Origin: JAWXCM01 sp034408745
GTDB lineage: Bacteria > Acidobacteriota > Terriglobia > Bryobacterales > Bryobacteraceae
Assembly (NCBI GenBank): GCA_034408745.1
Contig: JAWXCM010000392.1
Coordinates: forward strand, 1-9,544
Length of the DNA: 9,544 nt
Direction of reading: 5' to 3'
Numbering within the stretch: the first letter of the stretch is position 1; the number at the start of each line of letters is the position of its first letter. Positions 1 to 6,982 of the stretch are shown piece by piece. A model generated the notes under the pieces. It ran no database searches, was not told the origin of the DNA, and was given only the letters and a program-made list of their open reading frames with translations. A program made the position numbers and the translations under genes.

Positions 1-449
1 CGGTAATACCAGAGCGGCCCCGACTTCTCATCGCGCCCCCGCCATCCCCCGATGCCGATCATCAGGTTGTAGGCGCGCCATCCCGCAAACGCGTTGTCTG
101 CCGCATGCACGGACACAAAGCCGCCGCCATTGCGGACGTAGGTCTCAAACGACTCCTTCAGTTCGGCCGGCCAACGCTCATCGGGCGCATCGTAGTTGGC
201 CACGACGGCTTTGTATTTGGACCATTCCGGGCGGAAGTTCGAAAAATCGCCACCCTTTGGCGGAGCTGTCAGGACATCCACAGCGAACAGACCGGCCTTG
301 TCGAGGATGCTCTTCAGCACAGGATTCGTCTGCTCCCATGCGTGATAAGGACCGCCCTGCTCACCAGTGAGAAGGAGAATACGGACAGGCTCGGCCGCCT
401 GGGCACAGACCAGCAGCGTGGCAGTGAGTAACAACAGTCGAAGCGCCAT
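1..449 (-). CDS. ThuA-domain secreted protein, C-terminus missing at window edge
   Basis: The first 149 residues are visible; the reading frame runs off the left edge. Residues 1-19 form a Sec-type signal peptide (basic-hydrophobic MALRLLLLTATLLVC, then an AQA cleavage site), so the product is exported. After it comes a ThuA-like fold, related to class I glutamine amidotransferases: a first strand RILLLTGEQGG, the segment VVANYDAPDERWP (about 82-94), the glycine turn YVRNGGGFVSVHAADNAF (about 104-121), and MIGIGGWRGR (about 130-139). These match the trehalose-utilisation ThuA family (PF06283), which is common in Acidobacteriota and Planctomycetes and poorly characterised biochemically. Family members are usually 230-330 residues, so about half is present. 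The start ATG (447-449) places the signal peptide correctly; its ribosome binding site is weak. The metallophosphoesterase remnant upstream lies on the same strand. The family assignment is firm; the substrate is unknown. Confidence 0.85.
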   Translation of the reverse strand, partial: MALRLLLLTATLLVCAQAAEPVRILLLTGEQGGPYHAWEQTNPVLKSILDKAGLFAVDVLTAPPKGGDFSNFRPEWSKYKAVVANYDAPDERWPAELKESFETYVRNGGGFVSVHAADNAFAGWRAYNLMIGIGGWRGRDEKSGPLWYY

Positions 450-455
450 TTGGCT

Positions 456-512
456 TCACGCTATCACATCAGCCAAACCGGCTGCCAGCAGAAATATTGA
501 TAACCTTTTCAT
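456..512 (-). other. Short signal-peptide-like ORF just upstream of the ThuA gene
   Basis: An 18-codon minus-strand ORF (MKRLSIFLLAAGLADVIA, then TGA) ends six bases before the ThuA start codon and is in a different frame from it. It resembles a signal-peptide start (KR followed by a hydrophobic stretch). It could be a translated leader coupled to the ThuA gene, the cut-off start of a lost secreted gene, or chance. No clear Shine-Dalgarno sequence precedes it. Confidence 0.2.
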
Positions 513-575
513 GACAAAACCAGGACCACTCTTGTGTAACAAACGCCTGGCCATTGAACGGCAAATAAGCAGCGG

Positions 576-1362
576 CTATTTATTATCGCGCGGCGGACCG
601 ACGTTCGTGCGTTTTGCCAGTTCGTATTGTCGCTGCGCACGGCAGCCATCCAATTTGACGGCGCCGTCCTCAAACACAAGCGATCTCGGAATACCCATTA
701 TTCCCCGCGCCTCTGCCTTCGATCACAGCTCGCATTGTGCAGTAATAAATGCTATTTATATCCTGATATTCATTCTGATGAGAATGGCCCTGAAACACTG
801 CTGAGACTTTGCCGGAGTGCTCGAGTATGCCCCTGACCACGGCTGCTCCTGCAACGCTGTGCACGTTAACCTCGTCGAGCCGCTGGTGTACAAACACGAT
901 AACGGGATGGTTCGTTTGCGCCAGGTCGCGAATCAGCTCAGCCACTCCCGCTCGACAGCTGGGATATCGGTGTCCTTCCAGTCGAACTTTCCAGCGTCGT
1001 ACGAGATCCCGTCTTTGCGGTAACAGGCGTCCAGCACAACGAAATGCACACCGCCGTGGTCGAGAGAGAAGTAGCTTTCGGTCTGCCCCGCCTCGGCCAT
1101 GAACTCCGCTTTGGTGAGCGTCTGAGCGCAGCGTTTTCGAGCACGAACCGTGTGGTCAGACCAGTGTTGCCGATCCGCCGCACGGTTTGGCCGAGCCAGG
1201 CGCGCTCCAGTTCGCGGGTGCTGGCAGCGTCCACAAGATCGCCGAAGCAGACCAGGAAGTCGACCTTTCGCTTCCGCAGTTCGGCCAGGTCTTCGTCGAG
1301 TTTGGGACGGGCTTCGCGGCAATACCTGGTGCCTGACTCGGGTTGTCCGCGTGGTGGACATC
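576..1362 (-). pseudogene. Calcineurin-like metallophosphoesterase pseudogene, several frameshifts
   Basis: Reading the minus strand across frames reconstructs an Icc/calcineurin-type phosphoesterase (PF00149). It starts with DVHHAD (metal motif D-x-H, near 1361-1344). After a frame change near 1329 comes KRKVDFLVCFGDLVDA (GDxxD motif) and GNTGLTTRFVLEN. After a change near 1121-1132 comes GQTESYFSLDHGGVHFVVLDAC and YDAGKFDWKDTDIPA. After a change near 940 comes NHPVIVFVHQRLDE and SAVFQGHSHQNEYQ (GHSH motif). After a change near 676 comes FEDGAVKLDGCRAQ, ending at TAG (576-578). The essential GNHD/E motif is destroyed: VLEN is followed by non-matching bases exactly at a frame change. An intact gene would encode a metal-dependent phosphatase or nuclease, probably exported. 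The true N-terminus is absent, because an unrelated gene start abuts at 1363. The product is certainly inactive. Confidence 0.85.
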
Positions 1363-1553
1363 GCCTGATACTCGTTGGTCCGCCGCGACAGCACCGCCTT
1401 GTCGGTCACCGCCTCTCCGACTACATCCCGGAAAAAGTGAACCACCTGCCCCGGCCGCGAAAGGCCGCTCAGATATCCGTGGATGACCACCCTGTCGAAA
1501 CAGTGGTATACAAAAACCAGCAGGGTGCCAAACAGCTTTGTGAACGTCTCCAT
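1363..1553 (-). pseudogene. 5' fragment of an uncharacterised multicopy-type gene, fused to phosphoesterase remnant
   Basis: About 64 codons from ATG 1551-1553 give a coherent start: METFTKLFG, FVYHCFDRVVIHGYLSGLS, VVHFFRDVVGEAV, VLSRRTNEYQA. A good Shine-Dalgarno sequence, AAGGGGG (1561-1567), lies seven bases upstream, so the 5' end of a real gene is preserved. From memory this matches a family of long uncharacterised proteins found in many copies in Acidobacteriota, which I believe spread like mobile genes; this recognition is unchecked. Coding sense of the family stops after TATCAGGC, and phosphoesterase coding sense begins at once (GATGTCCACC), so the junction at 1362/1363 looks like a deletion or insertion breakpoint. 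The frame stays open until about 933 but reads the phosphoesterase out of frame. No function is assigned. Confidence 0.5.
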
Positions 1554-1639
1554 CGGGCGTCCCCCTTCGCTCTCGTCTCGACGACAAGATCGCAGGACAG
1601 ACGGCCGGTGGTTTCACAATTCAAGTATCTTTGGCTGGA

Positions 1640-1796
1640 ATTCTTGCGTAACGTGTCGCGAAACGGTTCGGCGAATCTGGGATAGTCGAAGATCCGGATG
1701 TTGCGCTCGTACAAACAAACAGGAGGTCATACCGTCGGCGTAGCAGATCTTCGGCAGCGTGCCAACCAGCAAAATTCGATCCCAACAGGAAAGCAT
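1640..1796 (-). pseudogene. 5' fragment of a second uncharacterised multicopy-type gene, frameshifted
   Basis: From ATG 1794-1796 the minus strand reads MLSCWDRILLVGTLPKICYADGMTS. After a frame change within the ACAAACAAAC slip-prone stretch (about 1711-1722) it continues YERNIRIFDYPRFAEPFRDTLRKN, then loses sense at about 1640. The two pieces join naturally as one protein. From memory this resembles another uncharacterised acidobacterial family (YADGMTSYL...IRIFDY...RFAEP), whose full members are several hundred residues long and share a later HYYFYF-type segment with the family of the neighbouring fragment; this was not checked. Both fragments keep only their 5' ends, which suggests repeated insertion and deletion here. 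The original function is unknown. Confidence 0.4.
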
Positions 1797-2251
1797 GCCG
1801 CGATTTGCTTTTCGTGCCGTTCGGTCAGCAGTCAGCCCCATTCCGGCATAATACTCGGACCTGTTTGGTTCCGGCTACGCCAGGTTAGGCTTAACGCATT
1901 GCTTTCAGGATCTTGCTTTTCCAGCACCTGACTGCACAGCCTGACACCCGTTCCGAGCGTCCATTCCTCAATCAGATTGCGTGGCGGCCCTCCCGCAGCT
2001 GCGTTACCGCGGACAATCCTGAACGTCCGGTAAGTCCGCCAGCTGCAGAGCGACCTGGCAGACAATCTTACTGGCGGTCCGATCCCCGTCAGGTGCTGAA
2101 ATATTCCCAGCGGGCGCACGGACTATTTCCGGGCCGACACAGGAGTAAACAGAATCAGAGTGGGAAATGCACACCTATACCGTCCGCTCTGAGTGACCTG
2201 TCTGATGGATAGTTGCGGCGACACGGTTCATGCTGAATCAGGTATCCACAT
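1797..2251. other. Gene-free stretch upstream of the protease
   Basis: I see no supportable gene in these 455 bases on either strand. Short open frames exist (for example minus 1832-2119, with a readable but unrecognised C-terminal half), but none has recognisable domains, a good start site or a homologous look. The stretch presumably contains the protease promoter, although no convincing -35/-10 pair was found, plus further decayed sequence continuous with the gene fragments to the left. Confidence 0.5.
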
Positions 2252-3991
2252 ATGAGATCCAAACGATTAATCGCAGCCGCCGCGCTGCTCAGTCTTGCCC
2301 TGGCCGGGTCCGCTTTGGGTATTCCTGCTGGGAAACTGGCACCGGACCTTCCGGCAACTGGGGACTCCATAGACGTCCTTGTGCAGTATGCGACGACACC
2401 ATCCCTGGGTGATTTCTTAAAAGTCCTGAAGAAAGGCGGGAAGGTTCGGCGCGTATTTGCAAAGCTACGCTTCGCCTCCTATACTATGTCCGCGTCGGCC
2501 ATTCACGAACTCTCGAACGACCCGAACGTGCACTACATCTCGCCGAACCGCACGGTACGGCCGCATCTGGAATTCGCCGGGCCGGCCGTTGGCGTGGACC
2601 TGGCACGACGAGCCGGTTTCACGGGTGCCGGATTGCGGGTGGCCGTCGTTGACAGCGGTATTACCACAACGGCCGACTTGAACCGCGAGGCTACTGGGCG
2701 CAGCCGGATTATCTACTCGGCGAGCTTCGTCCCCGGCGACCCGGCGACGACCGACCGTTTCGGACACGGCACGCATGTCGCCGGCATAATCGCAGGAAAC
2801 GGCAAGCTTTCTTCCTCGGGCCCGGTACAGTTTCAGGGGATGGGTGACTCCATCGAACTGGTTAATCTCCGCGTGCTGGACAAGAATGGCGCGGGATCCG
2901 ATGAAGCGGTGCTTGAAGCGATTGAGCACGCAATCCTGCTGAAGGACATTCTTCGCATTAAGGTAATCAACCTCTCGCTCGGCAGACCGGTATTTGAGAG
3001 TTGGACAGTGGATCCGCTGTGTCAGGCAGTTGGCCGGGCGTGGGAGGCCGGCATCGTTGTCGTAGTCGCTGCCGGAAACCAGGGCCGCAACAACTCGGCA
3101 GGCACACAGGGATACGGCACGATCAGCAGCCCTGGGAATCACCCGCAGGTGATTACGGTGGGCGCGATGAACGATCGTGGAACCCTGATGACCGGCGACG
3201 ACATACTCGCCAGCTATTCGAGTAAGGGCCCTTCGGCGATTGACCATGTCGTCAAGCCTGATCTTGTCGCACCGGGCAATCGAATTGTGTCGTTGATGGC
3301 CGCAACCTCGCTATCCCAGCAGAAGAGCACGCCCAACAATCTGGTACCCGTGGCGTACTATATCCAGACCGTTCGGACGAACTTTTCGACCGACTACTTG
3401 CGCCTGAGCGGAACCAGCATGGCCTCCCCGATGGTCGCTGGAGCTGCCGCGCTCCTGCTGCAGAAGGATCCGCGTGCCACGCCGGACACGGTGAAGGCAC
3501 GCCTGATGAAGACCGCCCGGAAGACATTCCCGACACAGTCGACAGATCTGACCGACCCCGCGACCGGTGTCACGTACCAGATCCGGCATAACCTGTTCAG
3601 CACCGGGGCAGGATATCTGGACGTCTGGGCCGCGCTCAACAGCACACATGTGGTTCCTGCGGGCTCTTCGGCCGCCTCGCCAACTGCTGTCCTGGTGAAC
3701 GGCCGAGTGACCATGGCAAATTCGGGGCAGTTCCTGTACGGCCCTGCCGCCGTGTGGGGAAGCAACATCATTTGGGGTGGTGACGATGCCAGCTGGGCGA
3801 ACAACATTATCTGGGGTGGCGACGAGTCCAGCTGGGCGAACAACATCATTTGGGGTGGTGATGAGCTCTGGGCCGAATCGCACGCCGGGGCCACAGCGTT
3901 CCACACGCTGTGGGGGAGCAACATCATCTGGGGCGGTGACTCCGATGGTGGCGTCGAAGCCTTCCGCATCGAGTTGAACGGCGAACGTTAA
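2252..3991 (+). CDS. Secreted subtilisin-like serine protease (S8) with NIIWGGD repeat tail
   Basis: Complete 579-residue S8 family endopeptidase. Residues 1-23 form a Sec signal peptide (MRSKRLIAAAALLSLALAGS...). Residues about 38-105 look like an inhibitor-I9-type propeptide (DVLVQYATTP ... NDPNVHYISPNRTVRP), which normally folds the enzyme and keeps it inactive until cleaved. The catalytic domain covers about 112-465, with Asp134 in VAVVDSGI, His172 in FGHGTHVAGI, the oxyanion Asn276 in VVAAGNQG, and Ser389 in SGTSMASPMVAGAAALLLQ. All key residues are present, so it should be active outside the cell or in the envelope. Residues about 500-565 form a Trp/Gly/Asn-rich repeat tail (separate entry). 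The start ATG gives a clean signal peptide; a weak AGG-containing ribosome binding site lies about 8-10 bases upstream. The gene appears monocistronic: a gene-free stretch lies before it and an intrinsic terminator follows 50 bases after the stop. Its natural substrate is unknown. Confidence 0.95.
   Translation: MRSKRLIAAAALLSLALAGSALGIPAGKLAPDLPATGDSIDVLVQYATTPSLGDFLKVLKKGGKVRRVFAKLRFASYTMSASAIHELSNDPNVHYISPNRTVRPHLEFAGPAVGVDLARRAGFTGAGLRVAVVDSGITTTADLNREATGRSRIIYSASFVPGDPATTDRFGHGTHVAGIIAGNGKLSSSGPVQFQGMGDSIELVNLRVLDKNGAGSDEAVLEAIEHAILLKDILRIKVINLSLGRPVFESWTVDPLCQAVGRAWEAGIVVVVAAGNQGRNNSAGTQGYGTISSPGNHPQVITVGAMNDRGTLMTGDDILASYSSKGPSAIDHVVKPDLVAPGNRIVSLMAATSLSQQKSTPNNLVPVAYYIQTVRTNFSTDYLRLSGTSMASPMVAGAAALLLQKDPRATPDTVKARLMKTARKTFPTQSTDLTDPATGVTYQIRHNLFSTGAGYLDVWAALNSTHVVPAGSSAASPTAVLVNGRVTMANSGQFLYGPAAVWGSNIIWGGDDASWANNIIWGGDESSWANNIIWGGDELWAESHAGATAFHTLWGSNIIWGGDSDGGVEAFRIELNGER
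3764..3940 (+). repeat. 39-bp coding tandem repeats (NIIWGGD, 13-residue period)
   Basis: NIIWGGD occurs at residues 505, 518, 531 and 557 of the protease. The first three starts are 39 bases apart and the fourth is exactly two periods on, so a degenerate fifth unit (3881-3919) sits between. Units at 3764-3802 and 3803-3841 differ at 5 of 39 bases, three of these synonymous, so the peptide has been conserved after duplication rather than copied very recently. Similar NIVWG/NIIWG tails occur, as I recall, at the C-termini of acidobacterial S8 proteases. A wall-binding, sorting or autoprocessing role is conjecture. Confidence 0.9.
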
Positions 3992-4040
3992 CCGACGCGC
4001 AAGAGTTGAACCCCTCCCTCTGCTCTGCACGCTGGTCCGT

Positions 4041-4077
4041 CGAAAACCCGGGGTATCCGCTCCCGGGTTTTCGTTTT
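4041..4077 (+). terminator. Intrinsic terminator after the protease gene
   Basis: A perfect 12-bp stem (CGAAAACCCGGG at 4041-4052 with CCCGGGTTTTCG at 4062-4073), a nine-base loop and a TTTT run (4074-4077) follow the protease stop by 50 bases. No T-run follows the stem in the opposite orientation, so it serves the plus strand. Confidence 0.9.
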
Positions 4078-4142
4078 AGTCACTGGGGTTAGGCTGCCGG
4101 CCAGGCTGGCACACTTCGTAGCTGCCGTTCTCGTAGCTCGCT

Positions 4143-4741
4143 TCAAGCGTTCCGTGATCGCCGGATCTGTGCCGCAGTGGCAGGCCAGATGGGTACCGTT
4201 CGATTCTTACGACCCTTGCCGCGCAGGTGAACGCTGTCCTGCGCAGGTCGATGCATCAGGCGCGTTGATGATCGCCTGCACCTCCTCGCGTGACAGGAAT
4301 CCCACAAGCGGCCGGCTACAGCGCTTGATCGGAATGGCGAGCGCAGGGTGGTGTATCAGAGCGAGCGAATCCGGCTCCTTGAGCGCGGCAAAACGCATGA
4401 ATGACCGCAGAGCGGCGAGGCGCGCATTCGGACTCCCGAATCGAGTTCTTCCGGTCTTTCTCCAGATGATCCGGAAATGCGAGCACAAGGGAGAGCATCC
4501 AGATCGGCCAGCACCAGCCGGTCCGGGGCTTATTTCGGTGGTCGCGGGCAACCTCGAACAGGAGGCGGAAACAGTCGCGATAAGCTGCCACGGTTTGCGG
4601 ACTCAAGTTGCGCTGACGAATGAGTCGCTCCAGAAAGAACTCCTCGACGAGTTTGGCGAACCTGCCCTCGGGAGATGGGGATGTTCTCATTGGGCCGTCT
4701 CCTGCACTGAAGCGGCAGAACCGCTGCGATGCTTCGCTCAT
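4143..4741 (-). pseudogene. Tyrosine recombinase/integrase pseudogene with frameshifts and internal deletion
   Basis: The minus strand encodes pieces of a phage-integrase-type recombinase. From ATG 4739-4741 (or 4688-4690) the SAM-like core-binding domain reads FAKLVEEFFLERLIRQRN, LSPQTVAAYRDCFRLLFEVA, then in shifted frames LVLADLDA, LAFPDHLEKDRKNSIR, NARLAALRSFMRFAALKEP, and FLSREEVQAIINAPDAST. Sense then jumps to VHLRGKGRKNRTVPIWPATAAQIR and ends at TGA 4143-4145. The segment that normally links these, carrying the first catalytic Arg (TGARVSE-type), is missing, as are the C-terminal HxxR...H...Y residues, so it cannot recombine DNA. From memory it resembles the middle member of the three-recombinase transposon modules common in Acidobacteriota and Proteobacteria. 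Its start overlaps TGA 4741-4743 of a possible upstream frame (VYELYREPAPGI end), consistent with a lost first member; that part is too short to annotate. Confidence 0.8.
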
Positions 4742-4935
4742 CAAATGCCGGGCGCTGGCTCTCGGTAGAGTTCATAGACCCTGGTTACAAAGTTCGCGCC
4801 CCGTTGGAAACATCCCCGGTCAAATTTGTTGTTGCTTTTCTCTCCGACAGACTCCTGGCCATGAGAGCAGTGATTGCCGCGATTTGACTGGCAGGTGTAA
4901 ACACCAGCCTGGAGGTAATCCTCGGCAGCCTCGCG

Positions 4936-5319
4936 GTGCCGCACCCGGGAGCCCTTCGCTGGCTGGCGGGCTTCGCAATGCACCTCGCGATGGGATCGAT
5001 CATCGCGTGTTTCTATGCCGCGTGTTTCTATGCAGCGTGCTTCGAATTCGCCATGCAGAAGGCAGGCACGGTCGCAGGGGCGGGAATCGGGCTGTCGCAT
5101 GGTTTACTCGCCGGTTTGTGCATGAGTGGAATCGCGGAAATGAACCCGGTCAGCGACACCGTTCACTCGAGTGCCGGCGCGTTCTTTCAGAATATTTCGC
5201 CTGTGGTGGTTGGCCCCATTCTGTTCATGCTGCTGCATGTGTTGTTCGGAGCTGTGGTGGGCGCCTTGTATGGCGATCCCGTGCAGAAGACAGCCGTCCT
5301 CACCGACCCGATACGTTGA
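4936..5319 (+). CDS. Small integral membrane protein of unknown function, N-terminus doubtful
   Basis: 127 residues from GTG 4936, with about four hydrophobic segments: WLAGFAMHLAMGSIIACFYA (about 9-28), VAGAGIGLSHGLLAGLCMSG (about 46-65), a VVVGPILFMLLHVLFGAVVGALYG hairpin (about 90-113), and a short hydrophilic C-terminus. It resembles small acidobacterial membrane proteins with an N-terminal extension, but I cannot name a family. The start is uncertain. GTG 4936 has no nearby Shine-Dalgarno sequence, and the same frame extends upstream with sensible residues (GVNTSLEVILGSLAV) to a TGA at 4885-4887, before which ATG 4861 begins MRAVIAAI in the same frame. The TGA may be a nonsense mutation of an originally longer gene. 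A 15-bp in-frame tandem duplication adds five residues inside the first membrane helix. It could be functional with a short N-terminus or be a recent pseudogene. Confidence 0.55.
   Translation: MPHPGALRWLAGFAMHLAMGSIIACFYAACFYAACFEFAMQKAGTVAGAGIGLSHGLLAGLCMSGIAEMNPVSDTVHSSAGAFFQNISPVVVGPILFMLLHVLFGAVVGALYGDPVQKTAVLTDPIR
5005..5034 (+). repeat. 15-bp in-frame tandem duplication in the membrane protein gene
   Basis: GCGTGTTTCTATGCC (5005-5019) is followed directly by GCGTGTTTCTATGCA (5020-5034), with one mismatch, and then by a partial third match (GCGTGCTTC). The effect is a repeated CFYAA inside a predicted membrane helix. Confidence 0.9.
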
Positions 5320-5386
5320 TCAGCGTGACAGGTTGCCTTCGCTGGACCTTTCGTTCCGACTCGCCTGCCGCTATCCTGAAGGCACG

Positions 5387-6793
5387 ATGTATATCGGCGG
5401 CGAGTGGATCACTGACGGCGAAGAAACGCCGGTTCGCCTTCCCTGGGATGGCAGCGAAACAGGGCGGGTATTCAGGGCTGACGACAACACCGTTTCACGA
5501 GCCGTAACAGCGGCTCGTGAGGGTGCGCGGGCTATGTCGCGCCTGACTAACTACGAGCGCGCCGAGTTACTCCGGCGTGTTTGCGATTTACTGCGGCGCG
5601 ATATTGAGGACTTCGCGCGCGCGGTCTGCTCGGAAACCGGGAAGCCGATCCGCGAAGCTCGTCTCGAGGCCGAGCGCACGGTCCAGACGGTTCTGGCGGC
5701 GGCGGAAGAGGGCCGCAGGCTTCAGGGCGAGGTTGTCCCGATGGACGCGGCTCCGACAGGCAAGGGCCGCATGGCCATGACGGTTCGCGAGCCGCTGGGC
5801 ATCATCGCCGCCATCACACCGTTCAACTTTCCGCTGAATCTGGCAATGCACAAAATCGGGCCCGCGCTGGCCGGCGGCAACGCCGTAATCCACAAGCCCG
5901 CCACGGCGACACCGCTGAGCGCCCTTCGACTCGCCCGCGCGTTTGAAGAAGCCGGCGCACCCGCGGGCGCATACAACGTGATTACGGGCGACGGCTCGCG
6001 GATTGGGCTCGCCCTGGTCTCGCATCCCGACGTCGCCATGGTGACCTTCACCGGCAGCGTGCCCGTCGGTACCGCAATACGCGCGGCTGCGGGACTCCGG
6101 CGAGTAACTCTCGAACTTGGGAGTAACTCCGCCGTCGTGCTGGAACCAGACGCCGACCTCGATACCGCGGTCGCTCGCTGCGTCACCGGGTCGTTTGCCA
6201 ACAGCGGCCAGGTCTGCATCTCCGTGCAGCGCATTTACGTCCACGAAACCATTGCCACTGAGTTCCTCGGTCGCTTCACCGCCGCCACGCGGAAGCTTCG
6301 CATCGGACATCCCTTCGATGAGACCAGCGACATCACTTCCCTGATCAACGAAGGGGAGGCGAAGCGCGTGGAGAGCTGGGTGTGCGATGCGGTGAAACAG
6401 GGCGCGCGTCTGCTTACTGGCGGCCAGCGGACCGGCGCGACAGTCACGCCCGCCATTCTCAGCAACGTAGACCGGACTTCCGATTTGTCATGCAACGAGG
6501 TCTTCGGGCCGGTGGTTTCGGTAAACACATACCGCACACTGGATGAGGCAATCGACGCTGTGAACGACAGTGTGTATGGCCTGCAAAGCGGAATCTTTAC
6601 CCGCGATATCGAACGCGCTTTCACCGCGGCCAGGCGTATGCAGGTGGGAGGCGTGATGATCAACGACGTGCCGACGTACCGCGCCGACCATATGCCATAC
6701 GGAGGCGTCAAGCAAAGCGGCACCGGCCGTGAGGGCCCGCGTTACGCCATCGAAGAGATGACCGACCTTAAGCTGATCTGCTGGAAAATCTGA
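5387..6793 (+). CDS. NAD(P)-dependent aldehyde dehydrogenase
   Basis: Complete 468-residue aldehyde dehydrogenase superfamily enzyme, which oxidises an aldehyde to a carboxylate with NAD(P)+ in the cytoplasm. Visible are Asn147 in ITPFNFPLN (stabilises the thiohemiacetal), Lys170 in IHKPA (cofactor), the glycine motif FTGSVPVG (221-228), the general base Glu243 in LELGSNSAVV, the catalytic Cys277 in NSGQVCISVQR, and Glu371 in CNEVFGPVV (ribose binding). ELGSN instead of the commoner ELGGK/N, together with the overall length, points towards the lactaldehyde/phosphonoacetaldehyde/non-phosphorylating-GAPDH-like group rather than betaine aldehyde dehydrogenases, but the substrate cannot be set from sequence alone. 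The ATG at 5387 was chosen because it begins the usual MYIGGEW strand and has GAAGG a few bases upstream; the frame is open earlier, but those residues have no family match. It lies 67 bases after the membrane protein gene, with no metabolic partner gene adjacent. Confidence 0.93.
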   Translation: MYIGGEWITDGEETPVRLPWDGSETGRVFRADDNTVSRAVTAAREGARAMSRLTNYERAELLRRVCDLLRRDIEDFARAVCSETGKPIREARLEAERTVQTVLAAAEEGRRLQGEVVPMDAAPTGKGRMAMTVREPLGIIAAITPFNFPLNLAMHKIGPALAGGNAVIHKPATATPLSALRLARAFEEAGAPAGAYNVITGDGSRIGLALVSHPDVAMVTFTGSVPVGTAIRAAAGLRRVTLELGSNSAVVLEPDADLDTAVARCVTGSFANSGQVCISVQRIYVHETIATEFLGRFTAATRKLRIGHPFDETSDITSLINEGEAKRVESWVCDAVKQGARLLTGGQRTGATVTPAILSNVDRTSDLSCNEVFGPVVSVNTYRTLDEAIDAVNDSVYGLQSGIFTRDIERAFTAARRMQVGGVMINDVPTYRADHMPYGGVKQSGTGREGPRYAIEEMTDLKLICWKI

Positions 6794-6944
6794 CCCGGAA
6801 AGCGCCCCAGCACGCGGCGTTCCCGATGGCTCCGGCACTCTCCAGTTGTTCAATGGTCGCGCCACAACAACGAGCACGATCACGCCACGCTTTTCTCTTC
6901 ACGATTCGACGATGTGATACGGTTCTTTAACGGCGGTGGTGCCC

Positions 6945-6969
6945 TCCCAACACGCCCAGACTGTTGGGA
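6945..6969 (+). promoter_or_regulatory. Inverted repeat in the leader of the conflict-type gene
   Basis: TCCCAACA (6945-6952) and TGTTGGGA (6962-6969) are perfect 8-bp arms around a nine-base spacer, 26 bases before the GTG start and 13 before the ribosome binding site. It could be an operator for a dimeric repressor or an RNA hairpin near the translation start. There is no T-run, so it is not a typical terminator. Function is unproven. Confidence 0.35.
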
Positions 6970-6982
6970 CCAGGGTTCTTGT

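Noticed and set aside
1044..1685. 213-codon plus-strand open frame
   Set aside because: It is antisense to the phosphoesterase pseudogene and the gene fragment, whose minus-strand motifs are clear.
1832..2119. Minus-strand open frame with a readable C-terminal half
   Set aside because: I considered a group II intron or transposase remnant, but no known motif could be identified, and there is no good start.
2465..3247. 260-codon open frame antisense to the protease
   Set aside because: It lies wholly inside the protease gene on the other strand, has no recognisable domain, and is explained by high GC content.
3764..3940. Regular 39-bp repeats as a CRISPR-like array
   Set aside because: They are in frame, code for a conserved peptide inside a protease, and have no unique spacers.
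3311..4030. 239-codon antisense open frame over the protease 3' end
   Set aside because: Its apparent repeats mirror the NIIWGGD units of the sense gene, and it runs into the terminator region without a plausible product.
5588..6310. 240-codon antisense open frame in the aldehyde dehydrogenase
   Set aside because: It is the shadow of a complete, motif-bearing dehydrogenase gene.
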